A stretch of DNA of 64,000 nucleotides from Eubacterium sp. (GTDB taxonomy: Bacteria; Bacillota; Clostridia; Lachnospirales; Lachnospiraceae), in the NCBI GenBank assembly GCA_024684035.1, contig JAIKXQ010000117.1:1-64000 (forward strand), written 5' to 3'. A model generated the notes under the pieces. It worked only from the letters and a program-made list of their open reading frames with translations, did no database searches and was not told the DNA's origin. Numbering within the stretch: position 1 is the stretch's first letter; every line of letters begins with the position of its first letter. This document shows positions 53,999 through 61,158 of this stretch, one piece after another. A program made the translations under genes and the position numbers.

Positions 53999-55435
53999 TT
54001 AGAGATCCACGTCCTGGCCGTGGGAAAGTTTCGCAACTGCCCCGGACAAAGCGATCAGTGCAATCAGGTTCGGAAGGACCATGATTCCGTTGAAGAGATC
54101 CGAGAGGTTCCACACCAGATCCACTTTCAGAAGTGCTCCGATGAAGATAAAGATGATTGCAACTACAGAAAAGATCTTTGAGCTCTCCGTTCCGAGCAGG
54201 TATTTGATATTCTGCTGTGCGAAGAAGTACCATCCGATGATCGTTGAAAATGCAAAGAACAGCAGACAGATGGCAACAAAGACAGGACCGAATTTTCCGA
54301 AACCTGCGCTGAATGCTGCCTGGGCTACCGGTGTACCGGTTCCGATTCCGGAAGGATTCCACTTCATGCCGGCTGTCTTCGTGCAGAAGAGATCAATGTT
54401 TCCAAGCACATTAGATGACAGAATGACAAGGGCAGTCATCGTGAGAACCACGAAGGTGTCGATGAACACGCCGACCATGGCAACCTCTCCCTGATCCTGC
54501 GGCTTCTCTACCTTAGCCATTGCATGCGCATGCGGTGTGGATCCCATACCGGCCTCGTTGGAGAACAGACCTCTGGCCACGCCAAGGCGAAGTGCCTGAC
54601 GAACGGCAATTCCGGCACCAGCTCCGCAGACTGCCTGAGGATTGAAGGCTCCCACAAAAATGGATGCAACCGCTGCCGGAAGATTTTTGCAGTTAATAAC
54701 GAGAAGGATCAGGCCTCCGAGAAGATACAGACCCGCCATCATCGGAACAACTTTTTCTGTAAAGGCTGCAATGCGGCCGATTCCACCGATAAAAATGAAG
54801 CCCGCAACTGCTGCAACCAGGACGCCCAGGCAGAGTTTGTCCACAGGGATGCCGGCTACCTGAGGTATATTTACACTCTCAGGAATAATATTGTGGAACG
54901 CGTCCGTAATAGAATTGGACTGTACCATATTTCCCATAATACCAAGAGCAAGTGTAATCGCAACCGCAAAGAAGCCTGCGAGGAATTTCCCGAAGTCTCC
55001 TTTGAAGGCCGCTCTCATATAATACACGGGGCCTCCGATTACATTTCCCTTGTCGTCTCTTGTCTTTGTCTTCTGTGCAAGGCAGGCCTCGCCGTAGATT
55101 GTCGCCATGCCGAAGAAGGCCGCAACCCACATCCAGAAGATTGCACCCGGACCTCCGCCGAGAATGGCCGTCGCACAGCCCGCGATATTACCGGTTCCGA
55201 CCTGGGCGGCAATTGCTGTCGCCAGAGCCTGGAAAGAACTCATACCTTCCTTGCCGGCCTTGGAACCGTGCAGAGAAAAGTTTCCGAATACCCTCTTCCA
55301 CGCCTGCGGAAAATGTCTGATCTGCACAAAGCGTGTGCGGATCGAAAAATAGATACCTGTACCGACAAGGAGGAACAGAAGAAGGAACCATACCTTATCG
55401 TCAGCGGCAGTTACAATGTTGTTAAAAACTTCCAT
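53999..55435 (-). CDS. AGCS family Na+/alanine or glycine symporter
   Basis: 478 residues, about eleven membrane helices. Family signatures: ALATAIAAQVGTGNIAGCATAILGGGPGAIFWMWVAAFFGMATIYGEA near the N-terminus, then GGPVYYM and ARGLFSNEAGMGSTPHAHA. AGCS proteins import alanine or glycine with Na+. The tandem glycine riboswitch and terminator in its leader argue for glycine as substrate or signal. One gene per transcript, or two if the 92-residue gene is included. Confidence 0.93.
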   Translation of the reverse strand: MEVFNNIVTAADDKVWFLLLFLLVGTGIYFSIRTRFVQIRHFPQAWKRVFGNFSLHGSKAGKEGMSSFQALATAIAAQVGTGNIAGCATAILGGGPGAIFWMWVAAFFGMATIYGEACLAQKTKTRDDKGNVIGGPVYYMRAAFKGDFGKFLAGFFAVAITLALGIMGNMVQSNSITDAFHNIIPESVNIPQVAGIPVDKLCLGVLVAAVAGFIFIGGIGRIAAFTEKVVPMMAGLYLLGGLILLVINCKNLPAAVASIFVGAFNPQAVCGAGAGIAVRQALRLGVARGLFSNEAGMGSTPHAHAMAKVEKPQDQGEVAMVGVFIDTFVVLTMTALVILSSNVLGNIDLFCTKTAGMKWNPSGIGTGTPVAQAAFSAGFGKFGPVFVAICLLFFAFSTIIGWYFFAQQNIKYLLGTESSKIFSVVAIIFIFIGALLKVDLVWNLSDLFNGIMVLPNLIALIALSGAVAKLSHGQDVDL

Positions 55436-55493
55436 GACAAATCTCCCTTTCTCATTTACGACGCAGGAGGGGCTTGTCGCGCAATCTCGGCGC

Positions 55494-55540
55494 GTTTTGT
55501 CTCACCGGAAATCCGAAAAAACTTCCCTATGAAACAAAAA
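55494..55540. repeat. Degenerate palindromic repeat copy in the symporter leader
   Basis: GCGTTTTGTCTCACCGGAAATCC faces CTTCCCTATGAAACAAAAACGC. Several mismatches, but the flanking GCGTTTTG and the arms are recognisable. It lies immediately after the attenuator. Confidence 0.65.
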
Positions 55541-55567
55541 CGCCGTATCTGCAGATGCAAATACGGC
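55535..55567 (-). terminator. Rho-independent terminator of the glycine riboswitch leader
   Basis: On the minus strand GCCGTAT pairs with ATACGGC and GTTTTTGTTT follows. It lies upstream of the symporter ATG and downstream of the aptamers, as expected for a transcription-control switch. Confidence 0.85.
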
Positions 55568-55576
55568 TCCATAAGT

Positions 55577-55689
55577 GACCTGTCAGATCACTGATTCTTC
55601 TGTTCCCTTACCCGTTTGGTTCCCACGGTCACGCCGCCCCAGCGTAGCATGGTTGCGACCGCTCCTGAACATCAGTGATCTGTCCGGTC
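55577..55689 (-). ncRNA. Unexplained 113-nt stem-loop between glycine aptamers and terminator
   Basis: Ends GACCTGTCAGATCACTGAT and ATCAGTGATCTGTCCGGTC pair at 17 of 19 positions and enclose 75 bases, which include a further GCGGTC/GACCG pairing. It begins seven bases after aptamer II and ends ten bases before the terminator. It is not part of known glycine riboswitch architecture. It could be an inserted mobile palindrome or an added regulatory domain. Confidence 0.7.
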
Positions 55690-55695
55690 TATGAA

Positions 55696-55855
55696 CTCTG
55701 TCCTTTTGCCTGAGAGATTCTGCACAGTTCATCTGTCCTGTGCATTGCACCTTCGGCACTCTTGCGAGATTCTCCAGAGCCTACTCCGTTTTCAGTCCTC
55801 GTCTTTGCGACACCTGAGAGTTTTACTCCTTCGGCAGGTCCTCTTCTGCAACCGA
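55696..55855 (-). promoter_or_regulatory. Tandem glycine riboswitch
   Basis: On the minus strand two glycine aptamers are readable. Aptamer I has CTGCCGAAGGAGTAAAACTC and TCTCAGGTGTCG; aptamer II has CTCTGGAGAATCTC, GTGCCGAAGGTGCAA, and TCTCAGGCAAAAGGACAGAG, closed by CTCTG/CAGAG. Known tandem glycine switches bind glycine cooperatively. With a transcription terminator downstream and a symporter gene, glycine control of transport is expected; the direction (on or off) is not fixed by what I can see. Confidence 0.92.
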
Positions 55856-55921
55856 CCTCTGAACGGCTGCGTCAGATTCCGCTTTTCCTAAAAACTTCTA
55901 CGTCATCTTTTATACGAAAAA

Positions 55922-55951
55922 AATATACCATCCGCCAGCAACGCGCGTCAA
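55922..55951 (-). promoter_or_regulatory. Promoter of the riboswitch-symporter transcript
   Basis: TTGACG, 18 bases, TATATT on the minus strand, about 70 bases before aptamer I. Confidence 0.72.
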
Positions 55952-56035
55952 CACGTTAAAGTGCGAAATCTAAATTCCTTCATCTTTAAGATGATTCTTT
56001 TTGTTCACAGAATTATTTTCGGCTCTCTGTCATTT

Positions 56036-57196
56036 TTACGCTCTTCTATTATGGTGAATCTTTTTTACGGCGTACATTGCCCGATCCGCCATCTTCAGCA
56101 AATCGCTGATTCCTCTGCATTCATCCGTGTACATGGCAATTCCGTAGCTGATTTCCAGACGGTAAGGCATGTATTCACCTTCCTCCAGAAGCTTTTTCTG
56201 AACACGCTGACAGTATCTCTCTACCTCTTCCCTCCGGGAAACTTCTGTGACAATCGCGAATTCGTCACCGCCGTATCTGCAGATCATGGTCTTTCCGTCC
56301 AGATCTTCCACACAGTTTTTCAGGCAGGCCGCTGTACGAACCAGCGCGCAATCTCCCTCAATGTGACCGTAATTATCATTGATCTCCTTAAAGAAATCGA
56401 TGTCAACGATCACAAGATACAGTTCCTTCCCCGGCATGCGTTTCTCCGTGAGCCTCTGATCCAGATACCGGTTGAACTGACGTCTGTTATTCAGTTGTGT
56501 CAGGGCATCCATAAAAATAGAAGCGTTCTGTTCATCCAGATAGACAAAGAGGAAACAGATGGCCAACGCCATCGAAAGCGCTGGAACATAAACCAGGAAT
56601 TCGTCCAAAAGCGTGGCGATCATCAGCATCAAAAGGCAGACCATCGCCAGAAAATCCCTCTCCTTCCTCGCCAGATCCTCATCTTTACGCAAATAACGAA
56701 TCACCAGGAAGAAACCCGCAAACAGATACATATACACCGGTATCCACTGGATATAGTAGAGCATTCCGAACTTCAACCTGTTTCCTTCCACCACCCGGAA
56801 TACGCTTCCACCGTCAAACAGGTTATACAGAAGGATCAGAATTCCCGTACAGGCCGGCAGAAGTGACAGGAAAACCCGTTTCAGTTTTCCCTCGTTTTCT
56901 ACCAGTATCCGCAGAAAAATAAACAGATTGGCGGATGTGGCGTGCAAAAAACCCAGATAGAGATACTCCAGCAAGTATTCCCCTGCGCTCCCCATGGGAA
57001 AATCCGCCGCATGAATCACTGCCCAGATTGTATCAAAGAGAAGAAACAGAATGAAACCGCTGAGTGCTTTGACATAGATTCTGGTACGCACGTCTCTGCG
57101 CAGGGATCGGATAATCCGGATAATGATCAGAATAATCAGGGCACAACAAGTGAGATTGATTTCCGCATATAACATTTCATTCATCTTTGTTGTCAT
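56036..57196 (-). CDS. Membrane diguanylate cyclase (GGDEF)
   Basis: 386 residues. Six or seven N-terminal helices are followed by a GGDEF domain: LDALTQLNNRRQFNRYLDQRL-like start, DIDFFKEINDNYGHIEGD and CRYGGDEFAIVTEV. The inhibitory RxxD is replaced by LDGK. Same layout as the cyclase at 42.3 kb, so the two are paralogues in architecture. It is transcribed away from prsW from overlapping promoters. GGAGA lies nine bases before the ATG. Confidence 0.92.
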   Translation of the reverse strand: MTTKMNEMLYAEINLTCCALIILIIIRIIRSLRRDVRTRIYVKALSGFILFLLFDTIWAVIHAADFPMGSAGEYLLEYLYLGFLHATSANLFIFLRILVENEGKLKRVFLSLLPACTGILILLYNLFDGGSVFRVVEGNRLKFGMLYYIQWIPVYMYLFAGFFLVIRYLRKDEDLARKERDFLAMVCLLMLMIATLLDEFLVYVPALSMALAICFLFVYLDEQNASIFMDALTQLNNRRQFNRYLDQRLTEKRMPGKELYLVIVDIDFFKEINDNYGHIEGDCALVRTAACLKNCVEDLDGKTMICRYGGDEFAIVTEVSRREEVERYCQRVQKKLLEEGEYMPYRLEISYGIAMYTDECRGISDLLKMADRAMYAVKKIHHNRRA

Positions 57197-57252
57197 ATGT
57201 CTTAATCTCCGTCTATCCTCAATCAGGTAAAAACTGCAAAAAATTATTTCAT

Positions 57253-57280
57253 ATTATAACACAAATGATTGAAAACTCAA
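57253..57280 (-). promoter_or_regulatory. Promoter of the diguanylate cyclase gene
   Basis: TTGAGT, 16 bases, TATAAT on the minus strand. It overlaps the divergent prsW promoter, so the two compete for polymerase. Confidence 0.7.
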
Positions 57281-57298
57281 ACAAATCAGTGGTAATAT
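57269..57298 (+). promoter_or_regulatory. Promoter of prsW
   Basis: TTGAAA, 18 bases, TAATAT on the plus strand, 22 bases before the ATG. Confidence 0.68.
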
Positions 57299-57320
57299 TA
57301 ACGCATTGAGGAGGATTGTT

Positions 57321-58028
57321 ATGGATCTTAACAAATTAATATTTTTTTTCATACTGGCACTGCTTCCGGCCGTGCTTTTGTTGCTCTACGTGTACAAGAA
57401 GGACAAATTCGAAAAAGAATCCCCCAGGCTTCTGATTCATCTGATTCTTTTGGGTGTTGTCGCCGGCTTTGCCTCCATGGCACTGGAAATGATCGGCACA
57501 ATTTTTCTGAATGTCACTCCGCTTGACCCCAACAGCAGAATCTACACAGCGGCAAAGGCCTTTTTTGTGGTTGCTGTCACCGAGGAGGGAACCAAGTACC
57601 TCTTCATGTCCATCCGGACCTGGGATGATCCGGAGTTCAATTTCCGCTTCGACGGAATTGTATACGCGGTCTTCACTTCCCTGGGTTTCGCAGGCATGGA
57701 GAATATCCTCTATGCTCTGGGCTTCGGTCCCACGGTTCTCTTTTCGAGAGCCATCCTTTCGATTCCCGGCCATATGAGTTTTGCCGTTCTCTTCGGTCTG
57801 TTCTACGGAAGAGCCAAGAGCTGTTCCCGCCGGAACCAGAAAGCAGGCACCCTTCTGAACAATACAGCCGGCTTCGTGCTGGCCGTTATGCTCCACGGTC
57901 TGTATGACACCTGTGCCATGATCGGTTCTCCGCTGGCGCTGCTGATCTTTGTTCTCATCGTGGTTGTCATCTATCTGGTCTGCTTCATGATTGTCCATCA
58001 GGAATCCAATACGGATGTGATGGTATAG
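57321..58028 (+). CDS. prsW: PrsW family intramembrane metalloprotease
   Basis: 235 residues, about seven membrane helices. PrsW motifs: TEEGTKYLF with the Glu-Glu metal/catalytic pair, FDGIVYAVFTSLGFAGMENILYAL, IPGHMSFAVLFG with His, and MLHGLYD with His and Asp. In B. subtilis PrsW cuts the anti-sigma factor RsiW; no such partner is seen here. The start is ATG with GGAGG; the frame opens at an earlier TTG. The TAG stop lies inside a palindromic repeat, and a strong terminator follows. Confidence 0.9.
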   Translation: MDLNKLIFFFILALLPAVLLLLYVYKKDKFEKESPRLLIHLILLGVVAGFASMALEMIGTIFLNVTPLDPNSRIYTAAKAFFVVAVTEEGTKYLFMSIRTWDDPEFNFRFDGIVYAVFTSLGFAGMENILYALGFGPTVLFSRAILSIPGHMSFAVLFGLFYGRAKSCSRRNQKAGTLLNNTAGFVLAVMLHGLYDTCAMIGSPLALLIFVLIVVVIYLVCFMIVHQESNTDVMV

Positions 58029-58046
58029 GGCAATTTCCTATACCAT
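58020..58046. repeat. Palindromic repeat copy overlapping the prsW stop codon, arm variant ATGGTATAGG
   Basis: ATGGTATAGGG faces TTTCCTATACCAT with a minimal loop. Its left arm supplies the last two codons and stop of prsW. Confidence 0.82.
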
Positions 58047-58052
58047 TAAAAG

Positions 58053-58099
58053 AGGAGGTTTCTCCACAGATCCACATCTGTGAAGAAGCCTCCTTTTTT
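58053..58099 (+). terminator. Terminator of prsW
   Basis: The ~19-bp stem AGGAGGTTTCTCCACAGAT/ATCTGTGAAGAAGCCTCCT is followed by TTTTTT. Confidence 0.93.
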
Positions 58100-58106
58100 G
58101 ATTGTG

Positions 58107-58303
58107 GGAGTCGAAGTCCTCTTGCAGACTTTGTTCTGGTATAGGAAATTGCTCCGCAATCCCTATACCAGAACGCTCCGCGGGATGCGCAGCTCGCAGA
58201 TGGGAAGATCGCTTCGCGATTCTGCTCGCGCGCCAAAGTCCTGTAGCGCTCCCCTCAGGAGTGAGGGGCTGGGGGAGCCGAAGTCCGCTTGCGGACTTTG
58301 TTC
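58107..58303. repeat. Composite palindromic repeat, near-complete copy plus a partial second unit
   Basis: Read on the minus strand: GAACAAAGTCCGCAAGCGGA, a GC-rich middle with CTCACTCCTGAG, then GCGGAGCGTTCTGGTATAGG and the matching arm CCTATACCAGAAC. Immediately after comes the start of another unit (GAACAAAGTCTGCAAGAGGA). It matches the copy at 63761-63935 in reverse orientation at roughly 90% or more by eye. No coding content. Confidence 0.88.
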
Positions 58304-58307
58304 TTTC

Positions 58308-59426
58308 TCATATAAAAAACAGAATACCCAGCGAAACAGCAAATACAATCGCAAATGAAAGTACCCATCGCACCGCCGCCTTGAAGAAATCTACCGGGAC
58401 ATCTCCCACAATTTTTCCGCTCTGTCCGTTGATCGCGAAGAGATAATTCCTGCCTCTGTATTTCTTGGAGAGAAGATATACCGGAAGGAGGGCGTAGTCC
58501 GCCATCACCGGCTCATTGATCTCGTTGATCCTCCGGTTTGTCACCGTCACGGTACTGTAGCCGGAGATTGTATCCTTCAGACTTTTCTCCATGGAATAAT
58601 CTGCTCTCTTTAGCGCCCTCTGATGACAGAAGTTCTGATCCTGGTCGTAGCGTTCTGCAAGAAAGCCCGCCATATAAGCCATCTTGAAGGGAACCATCTT
58701 CGAATAGTCGAAAGGCTCTATGCTGTCCATAGCGTCATCCGGGGTTTTCGAGGAAGCATCCACCGGAAGTTTATCCAGGCTGAGGCTACCGCTCCGGTAT
58801 ACATCAAAGACCCTGTGGGTCGTGTATATATATTTGGAGTCCGACCGTGTAGATGTGCGCTCCGCGGTGGCATGGATTTCCCCCTCCATATTCATCCGGT
58901 AGAGCCAGAAAGGCACATAGACAGCCTTTACCTTGTCCGCGGTCTCCTCGGAGGCAAAAGCCTTCGGAGTAAAAGGTCTGGACTTTACATAATCTTTGTA
59001 GAGTCCCTTCACCTTATCTCTTCCTACATGGAATGGCACAATATACTTCGGTTTAAACCGGGTATCCATCTGTTCTGCGAGCACAACCGGATTTCCACAG
59101 AATGCACAGTTCGTGGCCATGGTCGTCTTGTCGGTGACAACTTCCGCCCCGCAGACTGAGCACTTGTAGATACGGAGATCATGGGGATCGATGTTACTGT
59201 CGTCCGTGGCGTCCTTCACGGAGTCATAGCCCTGTTCCGCGCCGCTCTGTCCATGCTGATAAGTATTCTGCTCTACTTCGCGTCTCGCTTCCTGCTCCTG
59301 TCCCTCAAAGACAGACAGATCAAACTGTGAATCGCAGTAGGGACACTTCAGTTTCTGATCCGAAGGCGACCACTCCAGATTGCCGCTGCAATTCGGACAC
59401 TTATATGTCTTGGTTGAATTCTCCAT
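58308..59426 (-). CDS. ydjG: Zinc-ribbon membrane protein (YdjG-like)
   Basis: 372 residues. Two zinc ribbons lie at the N-terminus (CPNCSGNLEWSPSDQKLKCPYC and CSVCGAEVVTDKTTMATNCAFC). A ~220-residue domain follows (VPFHVGRDKVKGLYKDY, YVPFWLYRMN, DYALLPVYLLSKKYRGRNYLFAINGQSGKIVGD), and a C-terminal membrane helix. It resembles TFIIB-type zinc ribbon proteins such as B. subtilis YdjG, which works with YdjH, PspA-like YdjF and YdjI. The TPM-domain gene lies 14 bases upstream; pspA and ydjI are in another block at 33.6-35.3 kb. Confidence 0.85.
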   Translation of the reverse strand: MENSTKTYKCPNCSGNLEWSPSDQKLKCPYCDSQFDLSVFEGQEQEARREVEQNTYQHGQSGAEQGYDSVKDATDDSNIDPHDLRIYKCSVCGAEVVTDKTTMATNCAFCGNPVVLAEQMDTRFKPKYIVPFHVGRDKVKGLYKDYVKSRPFTPKAFASEETADKVKAVYVPFWLYRMNMEGEIHATAERTSTRSDSKYIYTTHRVFDVYRSGSLSLDKLPVDASSKTPDDAMDSIEPFDYSKMVPFKMAYMAGFLAERYDQDQNFCHQRALKRADYSMEKSLKDTISGYSTVTVTNRRINEINEPVMADYALLPVYLLSKKYRGRNYLFAINGQSGKIVGDVPVDFFKAAVRWVLSFAIVFAVSLGILFFI

Positions 59427-59440
59427 TTACCTGTACCCCC

Positions 59441-60271
59441 TCAGAAGTGGCCGCCGCGGCCGCTGTGTGAACTGCCGGAAGAAGACCGGTGCGTGGTGGT
59501 TCCCCCGCCGGAGGAACTGCTCTGCTTTGCAGTCTTCGTCACATACTGTCTGACAAAGATGTCTCTCTGTCCCTCAAGATGGAAGCCTCCCTTCGGAATG
59601 TACTGATGCGCTCCCACCGCCATCTTTTTTTCATGATGTTTGGAAATGCTGAAACCAAGAACAATAAAGGCTCCAACCACGCCGAGAACCAGCGCCGCCA
59701 GCATCTCCGGCCGCGAAACTCCGAAGTCCTCCGTACCGGAAGCCTCCCCGGGGCCCTCCTGGGCATATTTGTCTGCCAGAGTGATCACATCTGCAATGCC
59801 CTGATAATACTCCACGGTTTTCAGCTTTGAAACCAGCTTTTCTTCCAAAACCTTCTGGCGGGAATCGGTATAGACCGGCAGAGCGTTATCCCCGCGGATA
59901 TCCAGATAGTAGTAACGGATATCCATATTGATGATCACGCCGAAGGCATCCTGACCAGCGTACACAGCGTCCGCGTAATCCTCAATATACTTCTGTGTAT
60001 CATAATCTTCTGAACCGCCCACATCTGCGTTGGTCACCGTAAGGACAAAGAAATTCATACCGTTTCTCTCATGGTATTCCTCACACTTCTCTTCGAGTCT
60101 CCGCTCTTCCTCGTCCGAGAACAGGTCATCTCCATCCTTTACATACTGATAATCCGCCCGAACGGTCTGCGCCGTTCCGGCAAGAACATAGCCGCCAACG
60201 AGTACTTCCATAACCAGCAGCAAAGCCCCTGCGGACCACGTCCGGATTTTTCCCCGTAATCTCACTCTCAT
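59441..60271 (-). CDS. ydjH: TPM-domain membrane protein (YdjH-like)
   Basis: 276 residues: a signal peptide ~1-35 (WSAGALLLVMEVLVGGYVLAG), a TPM domain ~40-180 (DLFSDEEERRLEEKCEEYHERNGMNFFVLTV, YAGQDAFGVIINMDIRYYYLDI), a membrane helix ~195-212, then a cytoplasmic Ser/Gly/His-rich tail (SSSSGGGTTTHRSSSG, HSGRGGHF). TPM domains occur in photosystem-repair and envelope proteins. It is the first gene of a ydjH-ydjG pair. The gene begins at ATG with GGAGAAGATGAG upstream. Confidence 0.87.
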   Translation of the reverse strand: MRVRLRGKIRTWSAGALLLVMEVLVGGYVLAGTAQTVRADYQYVKDGDDLFSDEEERRLEEKCEEYHERNGMNFFVLTVTNADVGGSEDYDTQKYIEDYADAVYAGQDAFGVIINMDIRYYYLDIRGDNALPVYTDSRQKVLEEKLVSKLKTVEYYQGIADVITLADKYAQEGPGEASGTEDFGVSRPEMLAALVLGVVGAFIVLGFSISKHHEKKMAVGAHQYIPKGGFHLEGQRDIFVRQYVTKTAKQSSSSGGGTTTHRSSSGSSHSGRGGHF

Positions 60272-60501
60272 CTTCTCCTCTCCACTCCACTCGTATACTT
60301 TATATCGAATTATTCAAAATTTCATTTCATTATAATATATTTTTAACGAATTCTCATTCCATTTCCGTTTTTTCTCACAATCCCTTGTAGATGCTGTGTC
60401 ATATTCACATATTTTATAGCATTATCTTATGTATCATTCACAATTCTAACTGATCTATCACGAAATACGCGAACTAAATTATCGAATTTTTCGTTACGTC
60501 A

Positions 60502-60530
60502 TTGACATTTGTCTCGAATTGGTATATGCT
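60502..60530 (+). promoter_or_regulatory. Promoter of the XRE regulator gene
   Basis: Consensus TTGACA, 17 bases, TATGCT, with the start about 150 bases before the ATG. Confidence 0.75.
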
Positions 60531-60588
60531 CAATTTGTACCATTAACTGAACTATTCCTTTTATTAGTATGTTTCTTTTATACCAATT
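60517..60588 (+). promoter_or_regulatory. Spaced inverted repeat at the XRE promoter
   Basis: AATTGGTATA at 60517-60526 overlaps the -10 box and is exactly complementary to TATACCAATT at 60579-60588. A 52-base separation suggests two operator sites bound by a looping repressor, possibly the XRE protein itself. Confidence 0.5.
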
Positions 60589-60684
60589 ATAGTGTATAGT
60601 GCATCTACCGGGGATAAGGAGTTATATAATTGTTTCGAAAGCCTGTTGTTTCACGGTTTTCGATGACGTTTGGAGGCAACACAT

Positions 60685-61029
60685 ATGAGCAAATCAGTAG
60701 AAAATTCATTTGACTTTGAGGATCTCGGACGTAAAGTCAAAGAGCTCCGTATACAGAACGGACTTACACAGAATCAGGTAGCCGCAGAGCTTCATGTGAC
60801 ACCGGGCTACATCAGCAATGTAGAGAACAACCGGACAGCAATGTCTCTTCGTGTACTTTCCTACTACGCGAAGCTCACCGGTATTACCCTTGATTCCCTC
60901 GTAGGTAAGATTGAGCCGGAATACCGCCCCACAGCCCTTGATCACGAGCTCCAGAATACCATTTCCATTCTCACCGAAGAGGAGAAAGAAAAGATTCTGG
61001 CCACCTTACAGCTCTGGGCTATGAAATAA
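60685..61029 (+). CDS. XRE family transcriptional regulator
   Basis: 114 residues. The helix-turn-helix spans ~15-70 (VKELRIQNGLTQNQVAAELHVTPGYISNVENNRTAMSLRVLSYYAKLTGITLDSL). A short C-terminal tail (ISILTEEEKEKILATLQLWAMK) may dimerise. Small DNA-binding regulator, target unknown; the inverted repeat at its promoter hints at autoregulation. GGAGG before the ATG fixes the start, while the frame opens at a TTG 15 bases earlier. Palindromes and a terminator follow. Confidence 0.9.
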   Translation: MSKSVENSFDFEDLGRKVKELRIQNGLTQNQVAAELHVTPGYISNVENNRTAMSLRVLSYYAKLTGITLDSLVGKIEPEYRPTALDHELQNTISILTEEEKEKILATLQLWAMK

Positions 61030-61039
61030 GAATACGATC

Positions 61040-61059
61040 GGGAATGCGAAGCAATGCCC
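61040..61059. repeat. Core-only palindromic repeat copy
   Basis: GGGAATGCGAAGCAATGCCC, the repeat core without outer arms, just past the XRE stop codon. Confidence 0.65.
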
Positions 61060-61069
61060 GCTATTTATG

Positions 61070-61106
61070 AAAAGACCGTGTCACGCAAAAGGTGGCACGG
61101 TCTTTT
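61070..61106. terminator. Bidirectional terminator between XRE and SNF genes
   Basis: AAAAGACCGTG pairs with CACGGTCTTTT, extended by CAC/GTG; T-runs on both strands. Confidence 0.9.
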
Positions 61107-61147
61107 GTTGTCTCATAGGGAATGCGAAGCAATTTCCTATGAGACAA
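61107..61147. repeat. Palindromic repeat copy, arm variant GTCTCATAGG
   Basis: TTGTCTCATAGGGAATGC faces GCAATTTCCTATGAGACAA; near-perfect. It sits 12 bases past the SNF stop codon. Confidence 0.88.
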
Positions 61148-61158
61148 TAAAACGATCC

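Larger units (their letters stand above)
60272..60684. other. 413-base AT-rich divergent intergenic region
   Basis: This lies between the divergently transcribed ydjH-like and XRE genes. It holds the XRE promoter and an inverted repeat at 60517-60588. The ydjH-side 200 bases are very AT-rich with no clear promoter match. The ~150-base XRE leader after the promoter has no recognised RNA motif. Confidence 0.5.

Noticed and set aside
55577-55689. T-box or S-box leader
   Set aside because: No T-box AGGGTGGNACCGCG or specifier loop and no SAM-aptamer core; only a long stem-loop is evident.
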